Shown here one piece after another: positions 46,935 through 58,937 of a stretch of DNA of 64,000 nt; positions within the stretch are counted from its first letter, which is position 1, and every line of letters begins with the position of its first letter. Origin of the DNA: Euonymus europaeus (Eukaryota; Streptophyta; Magnoliopsida; Celastrales; Celastraceae); assembly GCA_963580455.1 (NCBI GenBank), contig OY756967.1, positions 4,982,501-5,046,500 of the forward strand. Direction: 5' to 3'. A program made the position numbers and the translations under genes. The notes beneath the pieces were generated by a model that was not told the DNA's origin, ran no database searches, and was given only the letters and a program-made list of their open reading frames with translations.

Positions 46935-47390
46935 GAGTCTAATATTGAGGTTCATGGGATTCTTCCATCCAATGGTCAAGTATCCATGAAACACCCTCAC
47001 CTCAAGAATTTTCTCTGAGGGTGCATCCAATGCATTCCCCAAATCAGTTCTATCGTAGGTTAAGACTTTCGATATAATTTTTATACACATAAAATATACA
47101 ATATGAATGCTAAAAAATAAAAATAAGAACTCCTCTCCATCCAACGGTTAGGAATTCCCTAAAAATTTCCTCAAGAATCCCATCGAAAACATCCAATGTC
47201 ACTCGATTGGTTCCGTCGTCAGATTAACCTTTTGATATAATTTTTATATACAATATGAATGCTAAAAAAAATCCTCTCCATCCAATGGATGAGAATTTCA
47301 TAAGATTTTATCCTCAAGAATCATTTTGAGATAGCATCCAATGCTTCCTCGTTTGGTTCCATCGTCAGATTAAACTCCAATATATTACAC
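46935..47390. repeat. Imperfect tandem repeat, unit about 150-200 bp
   Basis: Phrases CTCTCCATCCAA(C/T)GG, TCAAGAATC and GATATAATTTTTATA recur about three times through the segment, with GCATCCAATGC-type words between. Inside the solo LTR. Confidence 0.55.
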
Positions 47391-47689
47391 AACTCTGAGC
47401 ATGTAATGTAAACACTCAGGCCGAATTTAACTAGCTATTCTTGGCCCATGAAACAACAAATGATCCATTCCCTAATTTCTTAAATTTGACCCAATATGAA
47501 GGGAGAAATTAGAAAGCACAAGATGACCCCAAATCTGATGTATCTTCTCTCAGGCCCGAATTCCCAAAAAGCCCTAATACCCAAGTAATGTGCACTAAAC
47601 CCAAATAAACACCATAAGCCCTAAAAACAATTTTAAGCCCATATACAATATTCAAAGACTAAAAAAATAAGGAGAAATGCTCAAAATAC

Positions 47690-48180
47690 AGTTTCGGAAT
47701 AGTGACTTTTGGAGGGTTATCCATGGTTCGATTTGGCCGATTTTTGGACAGTGGCTAGAGGACAGTGGGTTCTTGATTTTGAACGGTCGGATTTTGATTT
47801 GAAGCTTCAAAAGGTTAGTTTTGAAATTATTTTCCAAACTGATTTGTGTAGGAATATTTCTCAAAGTGGAGTTTCGGGAATTATGACGGATGAAGGGCTA
47901 TCCGTGGTTGGATTCGGCTGATTTTTGGACAGTGGTTAGGGGACGATAGGGTCTTGGTTTTGAACGGTTGATTATGATTTGAAGTTTCAGAAGGTCAATT
48001 TCGAAACCAGTTTCAAAACTGATTTGTCTAGGGATATTTCTAAAAATGGAGTTTTGGGGATGGTGACAGATGGAGGGCCATCCGCGGTTCGATTTGGCTG
48101 ATTTTTGGACAAATGTTAGAGGACAAAGTGATCTCAATTTTGAACGGTCGGATTATTATTTGAAGCTTTAGAAGGTGAAC
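47690..48180. repeat. Tandem repeat, unit about 180 bp, 2.7 copies
   Basis: TTTTGAACGGTCGGATT-type words occur at about 47776, 47958 and 48136. Each is followed by ATTTGAAGCTT and preceded by GCTGATTTTTGGACA; spacing is about 180 bp. Overlapping ORFs on both strands come from the repeat. Inside the solo LTR. Confidence 0.8.
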
Positions 48181-48676
48181 GTATGATGGCAGTGAGGATG
48201 GTGGTTTGTGTGGTGATGTTGTGTTATGGAAGAGGGGAAGAATTGTGATGATGGCTTAAGTTGAGAGAATAAATTTAGGGTTGCTGGATCCAAGAGAATA
48301 AGGGTTTTCCCCTCTCTCATTGAGTGATTTTTTTTGGTATAAGAAGAGAAGAGGTGGTGGTAGTGGTTAGGGTAGGTGGAGATTAGGTGGGGTGGGTGGA
48401 TTAGTAGGTAGGAATGGTTGGTGAGTGGTTGGTGGGTGATAGTGATGGAGGAGTGGGTGAAGATGGTAGGTGAGGGATTGTGCCCAAAAGTATATCCGAA
48501 ACAAATATTATCGAGTCTCCAAAAATAAAATATTGGATCGAATCCGGACAAAAATAGGGTACTACAAATAGAGAGAGTATAATTAGTGAAAGGAGAATGA
48601 GAGGAATCCATAGGAGAAACAAAGTAAAGAAATCTGAAATGAAGAAGAGGAGTGCGCTGCGCCTCTGATACCATGT

Positions 48677-49590
48677 AGAATGATGAATTTTGGCTTAGCC
48701 CAATTAGAGTTTTACCATTGAATATATTTGGTCGATACTTTTTTATCATAATAAATATCGAATGATTTTATCCAATCGCAAGTGTACGGTCGCGAAATAG
48801 TAAATAGTCAAAGATATCGAATTCATAGGGATTGTCACAAAAATCAATTGAAAGACAAGTAATAGTGTAAACTAATTCGGATGCTTAAATTAATGATGAC
48901 AAAATTAACTAGCTTAAATAAAATAATTAATTCAACAATGAATAAGAATTAGCACGGATTTAGCTAGTTCCACTACCTCCAACTATGCACACAAATTAAT
49001 TTGCAATTAAACAAATTCAGAATTCAATGACGTCAATTGGTAGATTTTGGTCCAGCTCTAACAATTAAATTTTCCTAAACAACGACTCTGATTTTGGTCC
49101 ATCTCAAGGTTTTTTCTTATCAAAAGAGTCTTGGTTTGGTCTCTCTTAACAATTTCCTAAGACAAGCATGAGCACTTGGAATTGACAATCGCACAACCTA
49201 GGGCAATGGTCTAATACAAAATCAATTATGTTCAATGTTTCCAAACCTGAATCTCAAAACAAGTTTTCATTATTTCGTGAAACACCGGGTCATGGTCAGC
49301 TGAATATGTTCAACTAACAATTCCTAAATATTACGATGATGACTAGGCATGGATTACAATAGGAAATCAACAATAAATTCAAAAAATAATGAATTAAATT
49401 CAGTCTAATCAACAATCAATCTGTGCACAAGGTTTCAGTAGAAGAAAATATCAAATCTCAAGTAAAAAGTGTTTAGCTATACATAACCATAATAAAAACC
49501 ATAAAAATACTCAAGATAATTGTTTAAAGCAATGAGAAAGATGAAGGAATTGCAAAGCATGTTGCAAAGCATGGAGTGCTTCCTCTCTGC
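48677..49590. other. Copia LTR stub then other LTR-like DNA
   Basis: 48677-48760 is the remaining part of the copia LTR. From 48770 (ATCGCAAGTGTACGGTCGCG, AGGGATTGTCAC) the sequence resembles a common plant gypsy LTR class, seen here without ends or coding region. No gene. Confidence 0.4.
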
Positions 49591-50117
49591 TAGGCCTCGT
49601 CATCGGGCCGGGCCGGCCCGTATTTATGAAGCTCGGGCCCGGCCTTGGCCCAAGGCCGGAAGAAGGCTTCTGGCCTCGGGCTGGGCCCGAGCCAAAAACA
49701 ATGGCCCATGCCCGGCCTGAGCCCAAGGGTCTACGGCCTATGGGTCGAGCCTCAGGCTCGGGCCTGTTATTTCAAGTTTGCGTCCATGGGTATATATGAC
49801 TTAAAAATCCTAAATTGCATATTTACATTGTATTTATATATCAATTTTTTTAAAATATTTATATATAACACATTATATATATATATCTATACATACATAG
49901 ATATATATATATATATTTATTTATTTATTGTGTGTTATATTTTTCAGGCTCGAATTTTGGGCCGACCCAAATGATCGGAATGGAGCCCAAGCCCGCCCGA
50001 GGCCCAGGTCGAGCTGCCTAAGCCCGAGGTCCCTTCGGGCCCGGGCCGGGCTTTGGCCCGTGGGCTCGGGCCGGGTTCGGACCGGCCCAATGCCCACGGG
50101 CCATTTGAAGAGGCCTA
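49591..50117. mobile_element. GC-rich hAT MITE with exact 8-bp TSD
   Basis: Left end TAGGCCTCGTCATCGGGCC; right end, inverted, TAGGCCTCTTCAAATGGCCC. Flanked by CTCTCTGC at 49583-49590 and 50118-50125, an exact duplication. Both halves are packed with GGCCCGGGC / GGGCCGGGCC-type repeats around an AT-rich core with TATATA (49875-49915). No transposase. ORFs read through the GC-rich repeats in several frames and are not genes. Confidence 0.92.
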
Positions 50118-50125
50118 CTCTCTGC

Positions 50126-51130
50126 CTTGTGTATTCTGAAAAATCAGGTATCCCCTTTGGTAGCTAGGGTTAGGTCATTTAATTGTTTTGTGAGTTGGGT
50201 CCTAGCTATCACGTCATCTTAGCTTTAATCTAGAAATTCCCGTCTTGCGGCCACGCTTAACTCACACCCGGGTCACATTCTGCCTATAAACAACTTTACT
50301 CTTTATTTCAACTTAGCAGTACCTATTTTGATGTTTGAGATTGGTCCTCTATTCTGATATTTGTCCCTCTTGAATATTCAAAGAAGAGAATGGATCATAG
50401 GGCGCTTTTTCTATCTTGTTGACATTTGGATTATTTTAATTTTAGAAAAATATCATGACAACAAATTTTCTGTTTTGTAAATTGTCAAATCATAGGACAC
50501 CTAGGAAGAGAGAGAGGGTTCAAATAGATGGGGTTTATAAATATCCAAACACCAACCATCAACATACATTCTTCATTTTTCCGAGGTTTTGAATCTTGTA
50601 CATAATATCTTCGACTTGTTGAAAATGGTCAGTCTATTCAAAATTTTAACAGAAGACTGAAAAGCAAGTAGTCAAAGTTTGATTCTTATTCCCCAAATTT
50701 ATTTCAGTACAAAAGGGATCATGGAACATAAGTTACATACAATCCTAGCTCTCACTCAAAATATAAATATGTACATGACCTCAACAAGCCATCTAACTGG
50801 AAGAAAAGATCAAAGGACACCCCAAAAAAAATGCAACAAAATAACTTCTTGGTTACATGCATTTGATCCGAAATATATAAGGGAAAAAGTTAGTGGCTAA
50901 TTCTACTATAAATATAATTTGAAATTACCAACCTCAGAGAATTTAATCCGAGATCCTTCTCCCGCATTACTTCTCAGCTGGATTACTTTTAGAATTGATA
51001 GGTAAGATGAAGCTGGTCTATAGAACATGGCCTTTTAGTGCTCAAATGAGTAAGGATGTGTATGTAGCAGCTAGTAACACGAGTATCTTTGCAGCAGAAG
51101 GAAGCACTTAACAAGTTTGTAAGCTGTCCA
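50126..51130. other. Intergenic, includes 3' UTR of the Dof gene
   Basis: 50900-51130 is likely the 3' UTR of the minus-strand Dof gene. The remainder is AT-rich and has no recognisable feature. Confidence 0.45.
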
Positions 51131-53697
51131 TTACGAGGTCTCATGGAAGTTCTGTGACCTAGACAATGCAGCTGGGTTGGCATGCAAAACAGGAAAGGAT
51201 TCAGTTGTATGAGTTTCATCGCCTTTTGATTGGAAAGACTTAAACAGTCCTCTGCCAAGCGAACCAGCTTCATTATTGTTAATCCCCAGTGTCATCCATA
51301 TGGAGCTCTTTGCAGCTTCTCCAGGATCATCAATCCTCAAGGTTTTTGGGACCCAAATGCATCTTTCTGAGTTTTCTTTTTTAGTTTCTTCCTCACTACC
51401 GTTGCTTGCTTTGACTTTATTCTCATCCCTCGAACGTTTTCCCAAGGTTGGAGAGTTGGGCCCAGAATTTGATACAGTTTCGTTTGGAGAAGAGGACTGA
51501 TGAAGCCATGGGATGTTCCAAGGACCTGGTACCATACAACCCCAATAAGGTGTTGCTGTTGCAGGGTAGAATGGCATAGGAAACCCTGGGGGACAGAAAG
51601 CTGGAGGGGGCACAGGAAGACTCCACTGAGCTGAATTCCATGGATATGGCCATGGAGCACCAGGAAAGCATGGTATTTGCTGCGGGAAGGCCTGACAATT
51701 TTGTTGTGCCTGCTCTTGTGAACTAGTGTCACCTGCCTCATTCTTTGAATTTGAAGCCACTGCTGAAGAACCATTAGAACAACCGTCTCCGTTTTCTCTA
51801 CCTCCATAAGAAATTGGTGTCCTTAACTCGATGGGTTTATGAAAACCATTTTGGGTGCAGTGCCGCATTGATTTTTCAGAAGCAATAGATTCAAACAGAG
51901 GTGTATCCGAACCAAAAGCAAGGACTGTACCGTTACTTTTCAATGAAGGATGAACGCCATTCGGTACATCTGTTCGTGCATTCTGGAGAGCTTCTGAAAC
52001 AGCTATCTGATGGAAGTGAGAAACTGAGTTCTTGTTCTTGCGACGACCTGCACCAACGGGTACATTCCTCATGGTCCCTCCAGCAGTCCAGTATCTCTGG
52101 CAGTTCTTGCAAAAATGCCTGGGTTGCTTGAGATTGTAATTATTGTAGTAACAGAACTTGGTATCCATGCTCTTACAGCGAGGACATGGAAGAATCTTGT
52201 CTGGTTTCTTAAGGGTAGGCTTCTCTTGCGAAGTACTTGCCTCACTTTGTTCTTCGTCTGTCTTTGATTTTTTTGATGTGGCACTTTCTTTTTCAGCAGG
52301 GGATGTTTTAGGGTTCCCGTTCGTCCCTGACATTCTGTCTGGATTTCTGGATTCATCTGAAGCCACAGATTGGGCTCCATCTTCCGACTGAGTGTCACTT
52401 GGTTTCTCTTCAATTGCTTCCTGGATTGATCATAATTTTCAATAAGCACATGTAAGTATCAATTTTAATGTACAAGGAAAAAATAAATCAGGTTCATATA
52501 AAGAAACCATTTTAAACAGCTTACAATTAACAAAAACCAAATGAAACACATCACTTCAACCTTTCTTATTCACAGTGCTAAACACAAGCTCAACACAGAG
52601 TACCACGAAATTTTACTTCATAGCTGGATCATCATGAGTCTTCCAAACCATGATCTTAAAACATTCTATGCAAATTTGTAAGGGAAGTAATTGGAAATCA
52701 TAAAGTGGATGCTCAGTAAAGTTCACTCTCGTTCTCGACTTACTTCTTCCCTTCAAAGGCACAATAAATTGTTCAGGATCAGTGGTGTATCTTCTTAATG
52801 AGACTGGATGACCAAAATTTGATTGGTTCTCTTACAATCAGTTCTCCATCAGAGAACAACTAAATACAGCCTCCCTCCTCTATTACACAGCAGGAAAAAG
52901 GAGAACATAAACAATAATGGATGGGGGAGACTGAAACAACTATAAAATTAGCCAGAACTTCTGTTAAAATCTCTGGCTAGAACACAAATGGTAGAGCGTT
53001 AAGTACTTGAACCTTCCTAGTAACAAGCGAACACAACATAAAAAAAAATTAAAAAAAAAGAATTCCCAACATTGAGGAAACGATTGCCAAATGAAAATTC
53101 TGGCAACAGAACGCTTAATTAGACAACAGGCTCAGAAAAAAGTGTCTTAGAAAACAAGGGATGACTCGAAAACAGTAAATCTAACATCAAAGGGAACATT
53201 GTTTAGCAGCCAAAAAACAGTCAGCAAGGCAGAATAAAGTCAAATCACAATCAGATCTACGAACAATCAATTATCCAAACCCCATAGTCCAGATATAACA
53301 TAGCAAATCTAACATGATTGAATAGCGACAGATATAGCAAAAACCCAAATAAACTTCTAAATCTACCTATCTCCAGCCAGAATACGAACCCAAAATTTCA
53401 TAAATATGACTAGAATTCTTGAACTTAAAAGTTCAAACCAACCCAAGCCAAAATAAAAACAGACCCATTAATCCTTAGTCTCCAATTCAAAATTTCCAAT
53501 CAAAAGCATACCTTATCAGCAACATCTCCCTCCTCACCATCTATCTTCTTATCCTTCTCCGTGGATGAATTTGTACAGGATGGGGGATCCTGATTGTCCC
53601 GATTGATAGCGTCATCAGCAGCAAAAGGAGGAGGGATCTCAGGAAAAGGAATCGTCTTCCCGAACAGCTTGATCGCCGAATCTTTCGGCTCCGTCAT
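51131..53697 (-). CDS. Cycling Dof factor (CDF2/CDF3-like) transcription factor, two exons
   Basis: A Dof-class DNA-binding protein of the clock-controlled CDF group, which represses CO and FT until removed by FKF1/GI. Exons 53697-53512 and 52420-51131 (donor ATAAG/GTATG, acceptor AATCCAG/GAA) give 491 residues. N-terminal [12 protein letters not shown] is the CDF signature. The Dof finger (about 139-193) starts [20 protein letters not shown], with Cys141, 144, 166 and 169, then RRKNK. The C-terminus has the conserved [20 protein letters not shown] and IWMTLGI, the segments tied to FKF1/GI binding. The middle is Pro/Trp-rich ([18 protein letters not shown]). All diagnostic motifs are intact. 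Several long overlapping frames (51337-51807, 52069-52449) are shadows. Confidence 0.96.
52421..53511 (-). other. Intron of the Dof gene
   Basis: 1,091-bp intron with GTATG donor and AATCCAG acceptor, phase 0, placed before the Dof finger as is usual in CDF genes. No embedded gene or element is seen. Confidence 0.85.
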
Positions 53698-55801
53698 TTC
53701 CGCCTTTTGTCGCTCCCTCCGTATATATCTCCGTGTGTGTTGTTTTGAAGATCAAACTTTCTGTAGAGAGAAAATCGGTTTTTGTCCTGTAAAGAGAGAG
53801 GACTGACACGGTGGTTGTGTTATAAGCCATGGTGAGGATGCCACGTCAGCATCACTGGCAATTCTCAGCCACAAGTTTCCTTGGTGGCCTTGAAAAGATT
53901 TTTCTTTTAACTTTCCTCTTTTTGATTCTCCACCTTTTCTTTCCTCCAATCCAAGTCAGCAATTGTTTTAGACATTTTGTCCTACTCTTTTTAGATCTCG
54001 TATATCTTTTCAACACTCACCACCTACTCTTTTTTTATTTATTTATGAAAATATGAGTTGGCCCATAGTGCTACCCCTCCATTTTAATGGTTGAATTGCA
54101 GTGGACACCTCAAAATGAATATTGAATAATAAATGGGTATATATGTTTTGATGATTTGAATGAATATATAATTTTATTTTTTATAAAAGATATATGATAT
54201 AATATTGATTATCGATTTTAGTTTGCTTTTATTATAGAGTGGATGAGAGACACCTGACATTTAAAAGTCTTGTTAATGAAAGAAAAGAAAAATGCATATG
54301 AATTTATGTTTTGCAGATCTGACTGTATTGAAATACATATTTTTATAACGTAGACGAGTGCATGACTTGACTTTTTGTATAATAAATATAAAATCAAATT
54401 GAGAAAACAAAAATTTTGGAGAGTGTGCCATTCGACTTGTTATAAAAACTATTTCACGGTGGATAAAATAGACCCGCGCATAGATGCAAGACCAAAAGAG
54501 ATAAAAATGTTGAAAGGTTCGCGGAATAATTTTTAAAATAATTTAATTTATTTTTAAACAATAATAATAATGAATTAAATATCCACTTAATTAGTTAATT
54601 ATATCCTAAAAAAATATCACATACCCTAAAAATCCTTAAAGTCCACGTCACTATCTGACTTTTCTGTAAGCGGGTCCCACGAACCTAAAAGTGAAATGAA
54701 AACGACCTCCCCTCAAAGGCCCAAACCCTCCATCTGCAGTGCAGGTGCGGGAGATGGAGGTACCGGATGATCTAATTACACGCATCAGTTGCGTCACACG
54801 TGTGATGTATCCAGCTCTACAACTCCAGAATCTGCCTTTCTAGTGGCTCAGTTTTGTCCCGATGGGACAAAAAAAATGGACCCCGCATTGGTTTTTAGAA
54901 AGTGTAGTAAAGAGATAAGATTAGAAATTAAATTATTAGATTTAATATATGAATAATATAAATTAAAAAAAAAAATAACTTGTGAAAAAATTGGATCTAC
55001 ATGTATAACATATAGATAGTGTTGCGATTAATGTTTTAAATAATTGTCGATATGTACTGGTTCAATCGGTTATATCGGGTATCAAACTCCTCATCGTTAT
55101 AATTTAAGCTAAAACATCATATTGAAATGTGAAGGACAAAAATCGAGTAGAATCGATTTTCTCAGTATTAAAGTGGTGTTAAATATCGATTTTACATATA
55201 TTTTTAAGCAAAAATATAATATTTTAGTTAAAAAATATATGTATAAATAAAAGTTTAACACTCGAGGTCTCCAAAAGGTGTACTCAAGTTGATTTTTAAT
55301 AATGATTTCTACGAGAACCAAAAATTTTATTTATTCTGGCTTTAGATTATGGGATGTGGTTTATTGGGCTTTATGCACTGCACTTTTGATGAACAGGCCC
55401 AAACCATTTCTCAATGGGCCCCAAGAAGGCCATCAAAATTTGTATAGGCTCATGAACCAACAACCGCATGAATTTTCTATGCATTCGGGGTCCAACAGCC
55501 TTCTTCTTTAGGTTTAGCATTGGATGTTAATTTCTGCGTACTCGTAGGCTGTGTAATTGTGTATAGAGGTGTCAAACGGGCCATCAACCAAGCGGGGCCT
55601 GGCCCATTCAGGGTCCAATAGTCTTTGTCTTTGAGGCAAGTATTGGATAAATTCATGGATTCGCGTAGTAGTTTTTTTTTTTTAAAAGCAAACCAGATTT
55701 CAATTGAAGATTGAAGCTGAACATTCTGCTGCATTGGCAGCCATAACAAAGAGGGAAACAGCACCCTCAAGCATCACTACAGAGCTAGAAGTTCTTCATA
55801 A
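53698..55801. other. Dof gene promoter, then AT-rich intergenic DNA
   Basis: 53700-53830 is probably the 5' UTR (GAGAGAGAAA-rich on the minus strand). 54690-54830 is GC-richer with ACACGTGTGATG, a G-box-like site. 55560-55620 has AGAGGTGTCAAACGGGCC, similar to hAT ends, without a partner. No gene. Confidence 0.4.
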
Positions 55802-55803
55802 GG

Positions 55804-56003
55804 GTGTGTTTGATAAGAGAGTAATAAATAAGGGTGTAATCTATTATTAGGGTAATCATTATCCATTTTTTCCATGGGTATATAAAGAATATTGTCTAAA
55901 AAATGACCCGGATAAATAATATACATGTATATCAAACATGAGTATTTGTTTACTCAAGTAATTTTAATTACTCTTATAATCATTACACTTCTATCAAACA
56001 CAC
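55804..56003. mobile_element. MITE, about 200 bp
   Basis: Left end GTGTGTTTGATAAGAGAGTA; right end, inverted, GTGTGTTTGATAGAAGTGTA, extending inwards as AATGATTATAAGAGTAAT against AATAAATAAGGGTGTAAT. AT-rich, no ORF. A related copy is at 44096-44236. Confidence 0.7.
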
Positions 56004-56463
56004 AGAAGTTTCACATCGTAAGATGTGGAATATTTCATGCACTTTATAAATGTTAGGCTCACCCCTTATTACCAATGAGATCTTTTCCTAGCTCATGTGA
56101 GTTGGAGTTTGATACATGAAGTTCGGCCCTTAGTAGCTGGGTTAAGGAGGAACAAAATTCGTACGGGTCTGATGCATCCTTAAGAACCAAGCAACCAAAA
56201 ATGAATAATTTTTTTTTTTGAAACAGAAATGGACAAAATTATTGGTGTATATGAAAATGTGAAAATTACAACATAAAAGGGCAAGAATATCAACGACGCT
56301 AACACTTTTAACAACAAAGATAATCGATGGATTTCATCAAAAATAAGGCCCATGAGATGCCAGAGCCTCCGCCGAAATGGTGCGAGTTGAACTAACAAAT
56401 GGAACCTGAACTCGAAGGAGAATAATCATTTATCCAAGAGGCATATATCAACTCGAAGGAGAA

Positions 56464-56700
56464 TAAACATCATGAAAGGGCTTCACGAAGTCAAAGACAA
56501 TAAAAGAAAAATGAAGATTTGGCACCGCAATTTAGTGAATGCTTTGCAACCGGATATCATCTCCTACAATATCACTTTCAGGGACTCTGTTCATGCAATT
56601 ATATCAGATGCCATAATATTCTTGGATGATGCTTTGCATCATGGAATTCTTCTAACTTTCACTGTATGGAATAACATACTTGACAAGTTGACAGAGTTGC
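56464..56700 (+). pseudogene. Pentatricopeptide repeat (PPR) gene fragment
   Basis: The open frame reads NALQPDIISYNITF and SDAIIFLDDALHHGILLTF, the pattern of one to two plant PPR motifs (PDxxSYN...GxISDA...LxxALxxGI). It has no start, no other repeats and no continuation of homology after about 56690, so it is a small displaced fragment. Intact PPR proteins bind organelle RNAs. A copia 3' end follows directly and may have carried it. Confidence 0.6.
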
Positions 56701-56779
56701 ACTTAACAATGAACTTGATACTTCTTTTGTGTATAGTGTTGGGGAACATGTGACATTGAAAGCGTGACTACAGCTCATA

Positions 56780-57150
56780 TTTAGCAGCTACAACTTGGGA
56801 GTTGCTAAGATCCTTTTAAAGACCTGGCTCGCTTCGTTATCACTGAGGACAACGAACATTTTAAGGGGGAGTATTGATATGATCTTGTGTATCGAACATG
56901 TAATATCATCAACATTATTAACAGCGTCTCTGTTAAACCAACAGACTATGCCACATGTACAAACTTGTGTAACGTCTGTTAAATTCTATTAGTCTTTGTT
57001 TCAAGTCAGTTGACCAAGCTTAGTATATAAGCTTGTGTATCAGTTTGCAAATAGAGTTGAAGAATTAATATCAAATGAAGAGTTTTTCTTCAGTCATGTG
57101 TCTCCTTATTTTTCTTCTGTAAACTTTCTTGTTTCTCCCATCTCCATTCT
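56780..57150 (+). mobile_element. Copia-type 3' end: end of pol frame, polypurine tract and 3' LTR part
   Basis: LGVAKILLKTW and LSLRTTNILRGSID (56795-56875) resemble the usual copia C-terminus. AAGGGGGAG at about 56860-56868 is the polypurine tract, followed by TATTGATATG as LTR start. AGTATATAAGCTTGTGTATC near 57020 is an LTR TATA region. The remainder of the LTR fades by about 57150. No internal region upstream beyond the PPR fragment. Confidence 0.6.
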
Positions 57151-58937
57151 TGCTAACAAGCTAACAAATTGATACAAATTGGGCTCCATGTCAGTGATTT
57201 TTAGTGTTTCCCCTTGCTCTCATGCTTGGCGAAGCGATATACCTCTGCGGTCCGATTCGCCACGTGTTCGACAGAAGCTTGCCAATCAAACTCTGTGAAA
57301 GTGACTAGATTTTCTTGGATTTTGGATGAATCCAAGACATTAGCCTCCTAGGCGAATCCATAAAAGGAATTGAGGGGGCTTGCGCTTGGTGATAAGAGTG
57401 ATGAATTTATAGGAGAAAATTAAAAGATTAATGGAGGTCCGTTCTAAGATCGACTCCATGATTCTTCTACAAGGGAAGAGCGGCGCTCACAGTAATGAGA
57501 GACCCAAACCCTAACGCTAGCTGTAGGGGATCGAACCACTCGTGTCATATAAGCACATAAAAATCATATGAACGAGTTTGATATAAATCAAAGAAGAAAA
57601 ATAACGACTTGAACTTTCGATGAGGTAATCCATGAAAAATATATTGACTTGTTCTACAAAGTTGGTCACTAATTTCTGTTTTCCTGTCCGTAAAGGCTAA
57701 TCGATGGTGTGATTGAGTGATATTTCTGTCCAACACGGTTGAAAAATACTGCACTCAACTTATCTCTTTCAACATTCCATTATCAATTTGACTAAAATCC
57801 AAAACCAAACGCGTCATAAACAAGATTTTATATTTTCTAGTTCGACATTGACTATTTCTTAGGTTCATTCCATTCCATATTTACATTTTTTTTCTTGGAC
57901 TCGCCTTCATTGTTTGAAAAGCTAGCAGCATTTTTGACTGATCAAGATTATTTGAAGGTTCATGTATTAATCATCCCAAACACATATCACAACCTCAAGT
58001 TTGCCCTTTGCATCTAAATACAGAATGTTTCCGCTAGCGCGTATAGAATTTTTCCACTTGATGATAGGATATATGAGTTGGATCAAAACTCAGCGTGATA
58101 TCTCAAAGATATTGCTACTAGTTTAGATTCATAAATGATGTCAATTGTAATATTGTGTCCTTTATACCAATAATGCACATTTATTTCCTCCGAACATGTA
58201 ATTAGTATTTACACGGAAGAATGAAGGATAAAGGAAGGCAAATTATACCAAAAAAACTTAAAATGCCATTAATAAACAACTTTAGTGTCAAATCTTACAA
58301 TGTACAAAGCTTGTTTTAACCTACTTTTAGTTGTAATTATTAAAATAAGCAAGATCAAGTCACCCTCTACAAATAATAAAGGTGACAAAAGCGTCATTTT
58401 ATATTCAAAAGGGGTGGACCAAGGCCCATTATAACGATTGCCCCACAAAATCATTTACGTATTATTTGCTTAACTTGTTTGAAAAGCCAAGTCCAAGCCC
58501 ACGTAATCGACCCAAACCCAATGAGCTTTTAACACTTACGTCCGCGTGTGGAGCCCACTATCTCTTACAAATAAAATCGAAAATGCACCACCACGGAGAG
58601 TGATTTCTTGCGATAAAAACCAGTACATGACGTTTTCTTCTTTGCCTCTCTCTGATTCCTTGCCGGCCTAGCTTCCCCTAAACCGATACTCTCGTCAATA
58701 GTCAAGGATCTATCTTTCTCTACTCTACTATCAATTACCCGATGTTTTGCGATTCTCTTGTGTCGTAATTGCTATGTAGTTTTGATGATCTGGGGACCGA
58801 CGAGATTCCGATCTGTAGGTGAATTCAATACTGGTTCGATCTTTGTGGAGGTGGGTTTGATCTTATTTTTGGATTGGATTGGTGGGTCTTAGGAAAAATT
58901 CGGTCTTGTTCGTTTTGATTTGTGGTTCTGATTTGAG
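57151..58937. other. Intergenic; 5' flank of the two-TM protein gene
   Basis: Mostly AT-rich, no gene. 58610-58930 is probably the promoter/5' UTR of the gene at 58938. ORFs at 58269-58603 are not supported. Confidence 0.4.

Larger units (their letters stand above)
46644..48566 (-). mobile_element. Solo LTR, 1.9 kb, TSD AATAG
   Basis: Plus strand begins TGTCGCAACCGGTTTTGCG and ends GGGTACTACA, so read on the minus strand it is TGTAGTACCC...GGTTGCGACA: TG...CA with the GGCGACTCTC...CGCAAAACCGG tail known from plant gypsy/Ogre-type LTRs. Flanked by AATAG at 46639-46643 and 48567-48571, an exact 5-bp duplication. No internal coding region, so a solo LTR or small derivative. The interior carries two tandem repeats. 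Confidence 0.88.
45155..48676 (-). mobile_element. Truncated Ty1/copia retrotransposon (gag to start of pol), interrupted by a solo LTR
   Basis: Minus strand. The right end has TGGTATCAGAGGCGC (48669-48655, the primer-binding site complementary to initiator tRNA-Met) next to an LTR remnant ending CTACA. The gag begins MDSSHSPF just below, is interrupted by the solo LTR (48566-46644), and resumes at 46643. It continues through a gag/UBN2-type region (46600-46090), a zinc knuckle CYSCGGFGHMQCQC (about 45610-45655), a protease start IWYPNTGATSHM (45485-45520) and a pre-integrase segment ending near 45160. Several stops and frameshifts occur. The protease Asp is Asn. Integrase, RT and RNase H are absent. 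Confidence 0.85.

Noticed and set aside
48168..48749. 193-codon minus-strand ORF
   Set aside because: It crosses the junction between the copia leader and the solo LTR; only its first part (MDSSHSPF) is real gag.
49511..49974. Pro/Arg/Gly-rich ORFs over the GC-rich MITE
   Set aside because: The frames are produced by GGCCCGGGC repeats of the transposon on both strands.
51337..51807. 156-codon minus-strand ORF inside the Dof gene
   Set aside because: Shadow frame of the 491-residue Dof protein, whose motifs are all in the other frame.
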